Source: Luteimonas sp. RC10 (GTDB taxonomy: Bacteria; Pseudomonadota; Gammaproteobacteria; Xanthomonadales; Xanthomonadaceae). From it: DNA of 64,000 nucleotides. Position numbers and translations under genes: made by a program. A model generated the notes under the pieces. That model saw only the letters and a program-made list of their open reading frames with translations. It made no database searches and was not told where the DNA came from. Shown here piece after piece: positions 1 through 8,681 of the stretch. Every line of letters begins with the position of its first letter. The stretch's first letter is position 1. The DNA is taken from assembly GCF_014192745.1 (NCBI RefSeq), contig NZ_JACHYJ010000004.1, forward strand, positions 62,001-126,000, in the 5' to 3' direction.

Positions 1-123
1 CTCCTTCTCCTCGATCAGCCCGCCGCGACGCGCGCGCCGCTTGGCCAGCACCAGCTTGTCGAGCAACCAGATGACGCCGGTCAGCAGCGTCAGGACGACC
101 AATGCAGTCTCAAACCATTTCAT
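1..123 (-). CDS. lepB: Signal peptidase I, N-terminal fragment (cut by window start)
   Basis: Only the first 41 codons lie in the window; the gene continues beyond base 1. The peptide starts MKWFETALVVLTLLTGVIWL and continues into a basic stretch (KLVLAKRRARRGG). That is a membrane anchor followed by positive charges, the N-terminus expected for a type I signal peptidase, the inner-membrane serine protease that removes signal peptides from exported proteins. No catalytic residue is inside the window, so the call rests on this anchor and on position: lepB directly follows lepA in many proteobacteria. It lies 93 bases downstream of lepA on the same strand and probably belongs to the same transcript. 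The ATG at 121-123 is the only sensible start. Confidence 0.82.
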   Translation of the reverse strand, partial: MKWFETALVVLTLLTGVIWLLDKLVLAKRRARRGGLIEEKE

Positions 124-216
124 GCGAGCTCCTCGGGAGCGGTGGTGCCTGATGGGCGATCGATGATCGGGAACAACGCGGCGTCGCCATGGCGCACGCC
201 GGTCACCGACCTGCGA

Positions 217-2028
217 TCACGAATCACGGCTGTTGCTGAGCACCGCCAGGAACGCTTCCTGCGGGATCTCGACGCGGCCGACCTGCTTCATGCGCTTCTT
301 GCCTTCCTTCTGCTTCTCGAGCAGCTTCTTCTTGCGCGAGATATCGCCGCCGTAGCACTTGGCCAGCACGTTCTTGCGCATCGCCTTGACCGTGGTGCGG
401 GCGATGATCTGCGACCCCACGGCGGCCTGGATCGCGACATCGAACATCTGCCGCGGAATGAGCTCCTTCATCTTCTCGGTCAGCTCGCGGCCACGGCGGT
501 CGGCATGCTGGCGATGGACGATCAGCGACAGCGCATCGACCTTGTCGCCGTTGATCAGCGTGTCCACGCGCACGAACGGCCCGGCCTGGAACCGCAGGAA
601 GTGGTAGTCGAGCGAGGCGTAGCCGCGGCTGACCGACTTGAGCTTGTCGAAGAAGTCGAGCACGACCTCGGCCATCGGCAGCTCGTAGCTGATCTGGACC
701 TGGCTGCCCAGGTAGCTGATGCCGATCTGCGTGCCGCGCTTTTCCTCGCACAGCGTGATGACGTTGCCGACGTAGTCGGGCGGGGTCAGCACGTTGGCGC
801 GGATGATCGGCTCGCGGATCTCCTCGATCTGGTTGACCGGCGGCAGCTTGGCCGGGTTGTCGAGGCTGACGATCTCGCCGTCGGTGCGCAGCACCTCGTA
901 GATCACCGTGGGCGCGGTACTGATCAGGTCGAGGTCGTACTCGCGCTCCAGCCGCTCCTGCACGATCTCCATGTGCAGCATGCCCAGGAACCCGCAGCGG
1001 AAACCGAAGCCCATCGCCTCCGAGCTCTCGGGCTCGAAGCGCAGCGCGGCGTCGTTGAGGCGCAGCTTCTCGAGTGCCTCGCGCAGCGCCGGATAGTCCT
1101 CGGCGTCGATCGGGAACAGGCCGGCGAACACGCGCGGCTGCATTTCCTGGAAACCGGGCAGCGGGCTGGGCGCCGGATCGCCGGCCAGGGTCAGGGTGTC
1201 GCCGACCGGCGCGCCGTGCACGTCCTTGATCGAGGCGGTGATCCAGCCCACCTCGCCGGCCCGCAGCTGCGGCAACGGCTTGCGCTTGGGCGTGAACACA
1301 CCGACGTTGTCGACCTGGTGGCTACGCCCGGTCGACATCACCAGCAGCTTGGCGCCGGGCTTGATCTCGCCCTGCATCACGCGCACCAGCGAGACCACGC
1401 CCAGGTAGTTGTCGAACCACGAGTCGATGATCAACGCCTGCAGCTTGTCGGTGTCGCGCGGCTTGGGCGGCGGGATCCGGTGCACGATCGCCTCGAGCAC
1501 CTCTTCGACGTTTAGGCCGGTCTTGGCGCTGACCGCGACCGCGTCCTCGGCATCGATGCCGATGACCGCCTCGATCTCGTTCTTGGCCCGCTCGATGTCG
1601 GCCGTGGGCAGGTCGATCTTGTTGAGCACCGGCACCACCTCGAGCCCCTGCTCGACCGCGGTGTAGCAGTTGGCGACCGACTGCGCCTCCACGCCCTGGG
1701 CCGCATCGACCACCAGCAAGGCGCCTTCGCAGGCGGCCAGCGAGCGGCTGACCTCGTAGCTGAAGTCGACGTGGCCGGGGGTGTCGATGAAGTTCAGATG
1801 GTAGGTCTGGCCATCGCGCGCGGTGTACGGCAGCGAGACCGACTGCGCCTTGATCGTGATGCCGCGCTCGCGCTCGATCGGGTTCGAGTCGAGCACCTGC
1901 GCCTCCATCTCGCGCGCCTGGAGGCCGCCGCAGAGCTGGATGATGCGGTCGGCCAGGGTCGACTTGCCGTGGTCGACGTGGGCGATGATGGAGAAGTTGC
2001 GGATGTTCCGCATGGGATCGTGGGTCAT
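217..2028 (-). CDS. lepA: Elongation factor 4 (LepA), ribosomal GTPase
   Basis: 603 residues, the normal LepA length. LepA is a translational GTPase that binds the 70S ribosome and affects elongation or initiation under stress. The G domain is complete: P-loop AHVDHGKST (residues 16-24), the DTPGHVDF G3 motif and NKID G4 motif. EF-G-like domains and the LepA-specific C-terminus ([20 protein letters not shown]) follow. The alternative start at Met6 (MRNIRNF, base 2013) matches the usual family N-terminus as well as the one given here; neither has a clear ribosome-binding site. It sits between mucD and lepB on the same strand, an order common in Xanthomonadaceae. A hairpin separates it from mucD, so it may have partly independent transcription. 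Confidence 0.97.
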   Translation of the reverse strand: MTHDPMRNIRNFSIIAHVDHGKSTLADRIIQLCGGLQAREMEAQVLDSNPIERERGITIKAQSVSLPYTARDGQTYHLNFIDTPGHVDFSYEVSRSLAACEGALLVVDAAQGVEAQSVANCYTAVEQGLEVVPVLNKIDLPTADIERAKNEIEAVIGIDAEDAVAVSAKTGLNVEEVLEAIVHRIPPPKPRDTDKLQALIIDSWFDNYLGVVSLVRVMQGEIKPGAKLLVMSTGRSHQVDNVGVFTPKRKPLPQLRAGEVGWITASIKDVHGAPVGDTLTLAGDPAPSPLPGFQEMQPRVFAGLFPIDAEDYPALREALEKLRLNDAALRFEPESSEAMGFGFRCGFLGMLHMEIVQERLEREYDLDLISTAPTVIYEVLRTDGEIVSLDNPAKLPPVNQIEEIREPIIRANVLTPPDYVGNVITLCEEKRGTQIGISYLGSQVQISYELPMAEVVLDFFDKLKSVSRGYASLDYHFLRFQAGPFVRVDTLINGDKVDALSLIVHRQHADRRGRELTEKMKELIPRQMFDVAIQAAVGSQIIARTTVKAMRKNVLAKCYGGDISRKKKLLEKQKEGKKRMKQVGRVEIPQEAFLAVLSNSRDS

Positions 2029-2140
2029 GTGCGGCGGCCGGGCCGTCGTCGGGATAACGGGCGATTATCGCATAGCACCGCGGCCGCGCCGCGGTCGCCG
2101 TGCGACCTGCGGGCGCGATGCCCGGGCGCCCGGATACGCG

Positions 2141-2168
2141 AAGGCCCGCGGCGGTGGCCGCGGGCCTT
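2141..2168 (-). terminator. Hairpin downstream of mucD
   Basis: Perfect 12-bp stem AAGGCCCGCGGC / GCCGCGGGCCTT around a 4-base loop, starting 27 bases after the mucD stop codon. There is no long T-run, so it may be an attenuating or mRNA-stabilising hairpin between mucD and lepA rather than a strong terminator. Confidence 0.5.
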
Positions 2169-2194
2169 GCATGAACCCAGTGCTGGGCGTGCGG

Positions 2195-3751
2195 TCAGGG
2201 CGCGTCGGGCACCGAGACTGCGCGGTACTGGGTGGCGCCGCCGCGGCCGCGCACCAGCAACATCACCGTATCGCCCGGCTTGACGTCGCGCAGTGCGCGG
2301 TCCAGCGCGTCCGCACTGGCGACCGGGGTCCGGCCCACGCGCAGGATCACATCGCCCGCGGCGATGCCCGCAGTCGCCGCAGCGCCGCGGCCGACCCCGG
2401 TCACCAGCACGCCCTCATCGTTCGACAGCCCGTACTGCCGACGCTGTGCGGCATCGAGGTCGCGACCGGCCAGGCCGAGCGGGTTGCCCTGGGTCGAAGG
2501 CGTGGTCCCGCGCTCGGGCGTGGTGCGTGGCGACCCGGCCGAGGCCTGGCTGTCAAGCTGCATCAGGGTCACGTCGAAGTTGCGGCTGCGACCGTCACGG
2601 AAGACTTCGAGCTTGACCCGGGTGCCCGGCGCCTTGCTGCCGACCAGCGGCGGCAGGTCGCTGAAGGTATTGATCGGCGTGCCATCGACGGCGCGGATCA
2701 CATCGCCCGGTTCCAGGCCGGCCTTCTCGGCCGGGCTGCCCGGCGCCACCACGGTCACCAGCGCGCCGCGCGCATCGGGCAGCTTGAAGCCGGCGACCTC
2801 GTCGGCGCCGACCAGCCCGATCTGCACGCCGAGCTGCCCGCGCTGCACGCTGCCGGTGCGCTTGATCTGGTCGGCGACATTGGACGCGACATCGATCGGG
2901 ATCGCGAAGCTCACGCCCATGTAGCCGCCGGAGTTGCTGAAGATCTGCGAGTTGATCCCGATCACCTCACCGGCGACGTTGAGCAGCGGACCGCCCGAGT
3001 TGCCGCGGTTGATCGGCACGTCGGTCTGGATGAAGGGCACGTACTGCTGGTTGGCGTACGGATTGGAGCGCTGCACCGCGCTGACGATGCCGGCCGTCAC
3101 CGACTGCTCGAAGCCGAACGGCGAACCGATCGCGACCGCCCACTGCCCGGGCTTGACCGCAGCCGCATTGCCCATGCGCAGCATCGGCAGGCCGCTGGCA
3201 TTGATCTTGAGCACGGCGACGTCGGATTCGGGATCGCTGCCGACGACCTCGGCCTGGAACTCGCGCCGGTCCGACAGCCGCACCTTGACCTCGTCGGCGC
3301 CTTCAATGACGTGATGGTTGGTCAGCAGATAGCCATCGGACGAGATCAGAAAGCCGGTGCCCATCGAGGCGCGCGGCATGCCCTGCCCCGGACCGCCCGG
3401 TCCGCCCGGTCCGCCCGGTCCGCCCGGGAACTCGAAGCCGGGCCCGAAGAAGCGCCGGAAGATCTCCGGGATCTGTGCATCGTCGGGCACTTGCTGGCCA
3501 CGCGTCTGGCGCGTGCCGGCGGTCGATTCGATGCTGACCACGGCCGGGCCCACCCGCTCGACCAGCCGGGTGAAGTCCGGCAGGCCGCTGACCAGCGGCG
3601 CCTGGGGCGTGGCGGAGACGGTATTGGCGGTATCGGCGGCCGAGGGCGCGTTCGACTGCGCGGTCGCATCGGGCAGCACGAGCGCCGTAGTCGCCGCCGA
3701 CAGCACCGCGACCAGGGACACGGCCAACAGGGATTTCTTCATCGAAGTCAT
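2195..3751 (-). CDS. mucD: Periplasmic serine protease MucD/DegP (Do family)
   Basis: 518 residues from the chosen ATG (MTSMKKSLL...). An upstream GTG in frame would add 18 non-signal-like residues, so the start giving a clean signal peptide (cleavage near ATA-QS) is preferred; Met4 is also possible. HtrA family protease/chaperone that degrades misfolded envelope proteins. The catalytic triad is visible: His147 in TNHHV, Asp177 in DPESDVAVLK, Ser252 in RGNSGGP. Two PDZ domains follow, the first around GSPAEKAGLEPGDVI and the second ending near the C-terminus. A loop before the protease domain holds a glycine/proline tract (GGPGGPGGPGGPG) encoded by a 9-bp tandem repeat. It follows rseA by about 80 bases in the sigma-E operon, as expected for a member of the envelope-stress regulon. 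Confidence 0.95.
   Translation of the reverse strand: MTSMKKSLLAVSLVAVLSAATTALVLPDATAQSNAPSAADTANTVSATPQAPLVSGLPDFTRLVERVGPAVVSIESTAGTRQTRGQQVPDDAQIPEIFRRFFGPGFEFPGGPGGPGGPGGPGQGMPRASMGTGFLISSDGYLLTNHHVIEGADEVKVRLSDRREFQAEVVGSDPESDVAVLKINASGLPMLRMGNAAAVKPGQWAVAIGSPFGFEQSVTAGIVSAVQRSNPYANQQYVPFIQTDVPINRGNSGGPLLNVAGEVIGINSQIFSNSGGYMGVSFAIPIDVASNVADQIKRTGSVQRGQLGVQIGLVGADEVAGFKLPDARGALVTVVAPGSPAEKAGLEPGDVIRAVDGTPINTFSDLPPLVGSKAPGTRVKLEVFRDGRSRNFDVTLMQLDSQASAGSPRTTPERGTTPSTQGNPLGLAGRDLDAAQRRQYGLSNDEGVLVTGVGRGAAATAGIAAGDVILRVGRTPVASADALDRALRDVKPGDTVMLLVRGRGGATQYRAVSVPDAP
3391..3426 (-). repeat. 9-bp tandem repeat encoding Gly-Gly-Pro units in mucD
   Basis: Four consecutive copies of a 9-base unit (plus strand gtccgcccg, the first copy with one change) encode the GGP repeats in the loop ahead of the MucD protease core. 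Repeat number could change by slippage without breaking the frame. Confidence 0.85.
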
Positions 3752-3828
3752 GGGGAATCCGAACAGTTCGAGACAGGGAGAATCGGTCGCCGCAAGGGGC
3801 GACACGCCAGGACGGCGAGACCCGGCGC

Positions 3829-4788
3829 TCAGGGCTGCGCAGCGGACGCCTGGTCGGATGCCTGGCGTGTGTCGCCGGATTCGACCGGGAAGCTCGGCAA
3901 CACGTCACTGGTCGGCGCGTCGCTGCGGGCCCAGGACGGCGCGTCGAAGCCGCCGCCATAGCGCACCGAGAAACGGGCATCGGGCGCCAGATCGCTCGCC
4001 TTGGGCCAGGGCCGCGCGATCGACGGCGCGGCCGGCAACCCGGCGTCGGACGCGGCGGCCGCGAAGGCGGCCTCGACCCCCGAGGCGGCGACCGGCGCTG
4101 GCACCAGCGCATCCGCCCCGCCCTGCAACGGCGTTGCCGCGGCGGCCATCTGGACCGGCGCCGCGTCACGCGTCTGACGCGTCACCGGCGATGCGACCGC
4201 GCGATCGGCGCGGCTGCGCCTGGGAACCTCGGCGATCGCGATCGCCGCCGCCCCTGCGGCTGCGGCCGCCTGCACCGGCGCCGCCGGCTCATGCGCGAAG
4301 GCCGACGCATCGGCTGCGGCGTCGGTAGCCAGCGGTTCGCTGGTCGCGGCGATCCGAGCGGGCGGCAGCGCGATCGTCTCTTCCTCGCCCGGCGCGCCGC
4401 CGGGGCGGCCGACGAACAAGGCGACCAGCGCAACCGAAGCGGCGAGCGCCGCGCCCCCCCCGCCCCAACCCAGCAGGCGCGAACGGCGATTGACCGTGGC
4501 CGGCGCGACGGCGACGCCGTCGTTGGCGATGCCACGGGCAACGCGATCGGCGAAATCGGGCGGCAACAGCGAGACGTGGCGGCCACGCAGCACGTCGCCG
4601 CAGACCTGCCAGCGCTCGAAGCACGCCGACAGTTCGGCGTCGTGCTGCAGCCGGCGACGCAGGAAGCGCGCCTGGTCCTGCGGCAGCGCATTGTCGAGCA
4701 TCGCCGACAGCTGCTGACGGTGGTACAGCTCGAGCTTGTCCGGATCGGGACCGAGCTGCAGGGCATCGATGTCGTCGGAAGGGCTCAT
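3829..4788 (-). CDS. rseA: Anti-sigma-E factor (RseA/MucA-like)
   Basis: 319 residues. The N-terminal ~95 residues (LSAMLDNALPQDQARFLRRR, then CFERWQVCGDVLRG) match the cytoplasmic sigma-binding domain of RseA-type anti-sigma factors. One transmembrane helix lies at about 105-126, followed by a long Ala/Pro-rich periplasmic part. Function by family: holds RpoE inactive at the inner membrane until regulated proteolysis releases it. Its start ATG overlaps the rpoE stop (ATGA), giving translational coupling of sigma and anti-sigma factor. The C-terminal periplasmic region is low-complexity and longer than in E. coli RseA (216 aa), as is common in xanthomonads. The call is secure from context; sequence conservation outside the N-terminal domain is weak. 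Confidence 0.9.
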   Translation of the reverse strand: MSPSDDIDALQLGPDPDKLELYHRQQLSAMLDNALPQDQARFLRRRLQHDAELSACFERWQVCGDVLRGRHVSLLPPDFADRVARGIANDGVAVAPATVNRRSRLLGWGGGGAALAASVALVALFVGRPGGAPGEEETIALPPARIAATSEPLATDAAADASAFAHEPAAPVQAAAAAGAAAIAIAEVPRRSRADRAVASPVTRQTRDAAPVQMAAAATPLQGGADALVPAPVAASGVEAAFAAAASDAGLPAAPSIARPWPKASDLAPDARFSVRYGGGFDAPSWARSDAPTSDVLPSFPVESGDTRQASDQASAAQP

Positions 4789-5411
4789 CGGGTCACGCGC
4801 TCCACTTGTCTCTCGTTGTCCATCAGGGGCCTGAGTTCGCGATCGATCGCATCGCGCGCCCGGAAGATCCGCGAACGCACCGTGCCGATCGGGCAGCCCA
4901 TGCGTTCGGCGATCTCCTCGTAGCTCAGACCATCGACCTCGCGCAGATTGATCGCCACACGCAGTTCCTCAGGCAGGGCTTCGACCGCACGCACCACCGT
5001 TTGTTCCAGTTGCTGACGCATCAGTTCACGTTCCGGCGTGTCGCCGTCGCGCAGACGGATCGCCGATTCGAAGTGCTCGGCGTCGTCGACATCCACGTCG
5101 TCGGTCGGCGGCCGCCGGTTGTGCGCGACCAGATGGTTCTTGGCGGTGTTGACGGCGATGCGGTGCAGCCAGGTGTAGAACTGCGCGTCGCCGCGGAAGC
5201 TGGCGATCGCGCGATAGGCGCGGATGAAGGTCTCCTGGGCGACGTCCTGGCATTCGCTCCAGTCGGCCACATAGCGCCCGATCAACGCGGCGATGCGATG
5301 CTGGTACTTGCGCACCAGCAGGTCGAACGCCGCGGTATCACCGCGCTGTACCCGCTTGACCAGTTCCTCGTCCAGATTTCCGTACTCCGGGCTGTCGCAT
5401 TGTTCGGCCAT
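4785..5411 (-). CDS. rpoE: RNA polymerase sigma-E factor
   Basis: 208 residues from the ATG at 5411, which is preceded by a strong AAGGAGG eight bases upstream; a longer in-frame ORF to 5999 runs into the divergent fad gene and is not used. ECF sigma factor: region 2 around DVAQETFIRAYRAIASFRG and region 4 helix-turn-helix LSYEEIAERMGCPIGTVRSR. It directs transcription of envelope-stress genes. First gene of rpoE-rseA-mucD, with a 4-base stop/start overlap with rseA. A near-consensus sigma-E promoter lies upstream, so it should autoregulate. Confidence 0.96.
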   Translation of the reverse strand: MAEQCDSPEYGNLDEELVKRVQRGDTAAFDLLVRKYQHRIAALIGRYVADWSECQDVAQETFIRAYRAIASFRGDAQFYTWLHRIAVNTAKNHLVAHNRRPPTDDVDVDDAEHFESAIRLRDGDTPERELMRQQLEQTVVRAVEALPEELRVAINLREVDGLSYEEIAERMGCPIGTVRSRIFRARDAIDRELRPLMDNERQVERVTR

Positions 5412-5450
5412 CGGCCGGACCTCCTTCTGGGCCCGGCCTGGCACGGGCAA

Positions 5451-5477
5451 TGAGACAGGCGGTCGCGCGAAAAGTTC
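5451..5477 (-). promoter_or_regulatory. Sigma-E-type promoter of rpoE
   Basis: On the minus strand GAACTT (5477-5472), a 16-base spacer, then TCTCA (5455-5451). This matches the sigma-E consensus GAACTT-N16-TCTRA except for one -10 base. It ends 39 bases before the rpoE start, leaving a short leader with the ribosome-binding site at about 5421-5427. Confidence 0.8.
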
Positions 5478-5634
5478 CGTCACGACGGGTATGGCATCGT
5501 CGCCGCACCAAAGACTGCCATGTCCTGGGGCCGCGACCGACGTTCCGCAAGCCAGCCATCGCGCGCGATTTGACGGCACGGAAGCGACCTCGGGATCATA
5601 GGACCAACCTCCGTACTCTAAAGAATGGTGCCGT

Positions 5635-7704
5635 ATGCTTGCAGGCCTCGACGGGCTTCGCTTCAGCCACTGGCAAGCGCAGTCGCGCGACGACGGTGTC
5701 CTGGTGCTCGCGTTCGACCGCGCCGGCGAGTCGGTCAACACCTTCGCCCAGGATGTGCTCATCGAGCTGGACACGCTGCTCGAACGCTTGGCGCTCGATC
5801 CGCCCAAGGCGCTGGTGATCCGCTCGGCCAAGGCCAAGGGCTTCATCGCCGGTGCCGACATCCGCGAGTTCCAGGCCTTCGATGCCAAGGGCACGATCGG
5901 TGACTCGATCCGTCGCGGCCAGTCCACCTTCCAGCGCCTGGCCGAACTGCCGTGCCCGACCGTCGCCGCGATCCACGGCTTCTGCATGGGCGGCGGCACC
6001 GAGATCGCGCTGGCCTGCGACTATCGCGTCGCCAGCAACGATCCTTCGACCAAGATCGGCCTGCCCGAGGTCAAGCTGGGCATCTATCCGGGCTGGGGCG
6101 GCAGCGTGCGTCTGCCGCGACTGGTCGGCGCACCGGCCGCGTTCGACATGATGCTCACCGGACGCGCCTTGCCGGCCAAGGCCGCGCGCGGGATCGGCCT
6201 GGTCGACAAGGTCGTCGAGCCGGCATTGCTGGTGGATGCGGCCGCCGCGCTCGCGCTCAAGGGCACGACACGCCCGTTCAAGCAACGTGCACTGGCCCGG
6301 TTGACCAACCTGTGGCCGGTGCGCCAGGCGCTGGCCCCGGTGCTGCTCAAGCAGGTCGCACGCAAGGCGAAGAAGGCGCACTACCCGGCGCCATATGCGC
6401 TGATCGAGACCTGGAAGCGCGCGTCCGGCGACACCCGCGCCCTGCTTTCGGCCGAGCGCCGCTCGGTGGTCAAGCTTGCCGGCACTTCGACGGCGCGCAA
6501 CCTCACGCGCGTGTTCTTCCTGATGGAGCGTCTCAAGGGCCTGGGCGGCAAGGCCGGCGCGCAGCAGGCGCCGATCCGGCGCGTGCACGTGGTCGGTGCC
6601 GGCGTGATGGGCGGCGACATCGCCGCGTGGTCGGCCTACAAGGGGCTGGAGGTCACGCTGCAGGACCGCGAGCAGGGATTCATCGACAAGGCGCAGGCGC
6701 GCGCGGCGAAGTTGTTCGAGAAGAAGGTCCGCGACCCGGCCAAACGCCCCGACGTCGCCGCCCGGCTGCGCTCGGATCTGGCTGGCGACGGCATCGCCGA
6801 GGCCGACCTGGTGATCGAGGCGATCATCGAGAACGCCGAGGCCAAGCGCGCCCTGTATGCGACCGTCGAACCGCAGCTTGGCCCCGACGCGCTGCTGACC
6901 ACCAACACCTCGTCGATCCCGCTCGACGAACTGCGCGTCCATGTGCAACGACCGGCGCAGTTCGCCGGACTGCACTACTTCAACCCGGTAGCGTCGATGC
7001 CGCTGGTGGAGATCGTCCACCACGACGGCGTTGCCGAGACGACGATCCAGCGGCTGGCGGCGTTCTGCAAGGCGATCGACAAGTTGCCGGTGCCGGTCGC
7101 CGGCACGCCGGGCTTCCTGGTCAACCGGCTGCTGTTTCCCTATATGCTCGAGGCGGCGACCGCGTACGCCGAGGGCATCCCGGGGGCTGCGATCGACCGC
7201 GCGGCAGTCGACTTCGGCATGCCGATGGGGCCGATCGAACTCATCGACACCGTCGGGCTGGATATCGCCTCGGGGGTGGGACAGGAACTGGCGCCTTTCC
7301 TCGGCCTGCAGATCCCCGCCTCACTGGCGACGCCGCCCGAAGCCGGCAAGCGCGGCAAGAAGGACGGCCAGGGCCTGTATACGTGGGAGGACGGCAAGCC
7401 GAAGAAGCCCGAGCTGCCGAAGGACTATCGCGCGCCCGAGGACCTGCAGGACCGCTTGGTGCTGCCGCTGCTCAACGAGGCGGTCGCCGCACTGCACGAC
7501 GGCGTCGTTGCCGATGCCGACCTGCTCGATGCCGGCGTGATCTTCGGCACCGGCTTCGCGCCGTTCCGCGGTGGCCCGATCCAGTACATCCGCGAAACCG
7601 GTGTGGACGCGGTGCTCGCGCGCCTGCGGACCCTGCAGGCGCGCCACGGCGACCGTTTCGCGCCGCGCCCGGGTTGGGATGCCGCAGCGCTGCGCCAAGG
7701 CTGA
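5635..7704 (+). CDS. Bifunctional enoyl-CoA hydratase / 3-hydroxyacyl-CoA dehydrogenase
   Basis: 689 residues; fatty-acid beta-oxidation alpha subunit of the FadB/FadJ type, converting enoyl-CoA to 3-ketoacyl-CoA. N-terminal crotonase domain: oxyanion-hole segments around GFIAGADIREF and GFCMGGGTEIALACDYR, with the two catalytic glutamates at about Glu123 and Glu145 (IGLPEVKLGIYPGWGG). A central linker is followed by the NAD-binding Rossmann motif VVGAGVMGGD (about 319-328), the catalytic His447 in LHYFNPV, and two C-terminal dehydrogenase lobes. Divergent from rpoE with about 220 bases between starts. No thiolase is adjacent; an acetyltransferase gene lies about 10 kb downstream. FadB and FadJ cannot be told apart here, so no symbol is given. 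Confidence 0.93.
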   Translation: MLAGLDGLRFSHWQAQSRDDGVLVLAFDRAGESVNTFAQDVLIELDTLLERLALDPPKALVIRSAKAKGFIAGADIREFQAFDAKGTIGDSIRRGQSTFQRLAELPCPTVAAIHGFCMGGGTEIALACDYRVASNDPSTKIGLPEVKLGIYPGWGGSVRLPRLVGAPAAFDMMLTGRALPAKAARGIGLVDKVVEPALLVDAAAALALKGTTRPFKQRALARLTNLWPVRQALAPVLLKQVARKAKKAHYPAPYALIETWKRASGDTRALLSAERRSVVKLAGTSTARNLTRVFFLMERLKGLGGKAGAQQAPIRRVHVVGAGVMGGDIAAWSAYKGLEVTLQDREQGFIDKAQARAAKLFEKKVRDPAKRPDVAARLRSDLAGDGIAEADLVIEAIIENAEAKRALYATVEPQLGPDALLTTNTSSIPLDELRVHVQRPAQFAGLHYFNPVASMPLVEIVHHDGVAETTIQRLAAFCKAIDKLPVPVAGTPGFLVNRLLFPYMLEAATAYAEGIPGAAIDRAAVDFGMPMGPIELIDTVGLDIASGVGQELAPFLGLQIPASLATPPEAGKRGKKDGQGLYTWEDGKPKKPELPKDYRAPEDLQDRLVLPLLNEAVAALHDGVVADADLLDAGVIFGTGFAPFRGGPIQYIRETGVDAVLARLRTLQARHGDRFAPRPGWDAAALRQG

Positions 7705-7711
7705 TGCCCAT

Positions 7712-7732
7712 GGCCGGGCGCGATGCCCGGCC
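7712..7732. terminator. Hairpin between convergent fad and tetR genes
   Basis: GGCCGGGC (7712-7719), 5-base loop, GCCCGGCC (7725-7732). It fills the 30-base gap between two convergent stop codons, so it could serve both genes. No T-run on either strand. Confidence 0.45.
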
Positions 7733-7734
7733 TG

Positions 7735-8313
7735 CTACTCGCCGTCGGCGGTCTTTGCGATCGCCGCGGCACGCTCGGCGATCGTCTGTACGATCGTCTC
7801 GCGCTCGGACGGCGTGAGGTCGAGCATCTCGAAGGTGTCGCCGAAGAACAGCCCGTCGAAGGCCAGCGTCAGCAGCATGGCCTCCGGGAAATGCGGCCCC
7901 AGCCGCCGCAGGTAGGCGACCTGCTCGCTGGCGAAGCGCCGCGGGCCTTCCATCAACTCGGGCGTGTTGACCGCCGCCGCGATGAACGAGCGTGTGGCGT
8001 GGGGTTCGTGGAAGCCGTCCTTGCGTTCGGCGCGATGCGCCTGCACCACCGCCTGCAGATAGCCGCCGGGCGTGGCCGGGAAATCCGCCATCGCGGTCCG
8101 CAAGGTCTGCCGGTGCGCGTCGAGATGGTGCTCGACCATCGCACGCAGCAACGCGTCCTTGCTGGCGAAGTGATACAGCAGCCCACCCTTGCTGACCCCC
8201 GCTTCGGCCGCGACCGCATCGAGCGTGAGGTGGGCAGCGCCGACCTGCTGGGACACGGCCAGTGCCGCATCGAGGATGCGTTCACGAGCGTCGCTGCGGG
8301 GTTTTCGGGTCAT
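7735..8313 (-). CDS. TetR-family transcriptional regulator
   Basis: 192 residues from ATG 8313 (MTRKPRSDARERILDAAL); an in-frame ATG at 8340 would add MGSSSSPAA, which lacks a ribosome-binding site. The N-terminal TetR helix-turn-helix is clear: ILDAALAVSQQVGAAHLTLDAVAAEAGVSKGGLLYHFASKDALL, split by its turn at EAGVSKGG. The C-terminal ligand-binding domain has no recognisable specificity signature. Convergent with the fad gene and divergent from a small unknown gene. An inverted repeat with TetR-like spacing lies about 30 bases upstream, so autoregulation is plausible. The target and ligand are unknown; beta-oxidation or an efflux function elsewhere are both possible. Confidence 0.9.
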   Translation of the reverse strand: MTRKPRSDARERILDAALAVSQQVGAAHLTLDAVAAEAGVSKGGLLYHFASKDALLRAMVEHHLDAHRQTLRTAMADFPATPGGYLQAVVQAHRAERKDGFHEPHATRSFIAAAVNTPELMEGPRRFASEQVAYLRRLGPHFPEAMLLTLAFDGLFFGDTFEMLDLTPSERETIVQTIAERAAAIAKTADGE

Positions 8314-8342
8314 GGCTGCCGGGCTTGACGACGAGCCCATAA

Positions 8343-8369
8343 GTCTAGACGATACCGTCCAGCCGGTAC
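8343..8369. promoter_or_regulatory. Candidate TetR operator
   Basis: Two dyads lie between tetR and the divergent small gene: GTCTAGAC (8343-8350, perfect 8-bp palindrome) and TACCG-N6-CGGTA (8353-8368). The second resembles TetR-family operators. Assignment to this regulator is inferred from position only. Confidence 0.45.
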
Positions 8370-8387
8370 AGTCAAGGACTCAACGTG

Positions 8388-8648
8388 ATGACCTCCCTTC
8401 ATCCGCGACCCGCGCTTGTCGACAACGCGAACGTCGCGGCCGCAGATGCCTACGCGGCCCTGTCCTGGGTCGAGCAGTTCGTCGAACTCGCCCGCCTGGC
8501 GATCGACGAGGACGACGACGAAGCGTTGCGCCGCCGCTACGAGGACGAACTGCTGCGCCGCGCGGTCTATCTGCGCGCCGCTGGCCTGTTCGATGTCATG
8601 CAGATCCGCGACCCCGCATTGCGCGCGATGGTCGCCGACGCACGCTAA
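8388..8648 (+). CDS. Small acidic hypothetical protein
   Basis: 86 residues, starting at ATG 8388 or at the GTG three bases earlier; AAGGA at 8374-8378 fits either. No signal peptide or membrane segment. The protein is helical and acidic, with ELARLAIDEDDDEALRRRYEDELLRRAVYLRAAG suggesting an amphipathic helix pair split around the acidic run. I do not recognise a family. It is transcribed away from the TetR gene and shares its upstream region with the candidate operator, so it could be the regulator's target. Downstream it is convergent with pilZ. Confidence 0.7.
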   Translation: MTSLHPRPALVDNANVAAADAYAALSWVEQFVELARLAIDEDDDEALRRRYEDELLRRAVYLRAAGLFDVMQIRDPALRAMVADAR

Positions 8649-8681
8649 AGGTCCGCCGGGCGAAACGTCCTGCCCGTCGCG

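Noticed and set aside
5412-5999. N-terminal extension of RpoE to 404 residues
   Set aside because: It would overlap the divergent fad gene; a strong ribosome-binding site supports the ATG at 5411.
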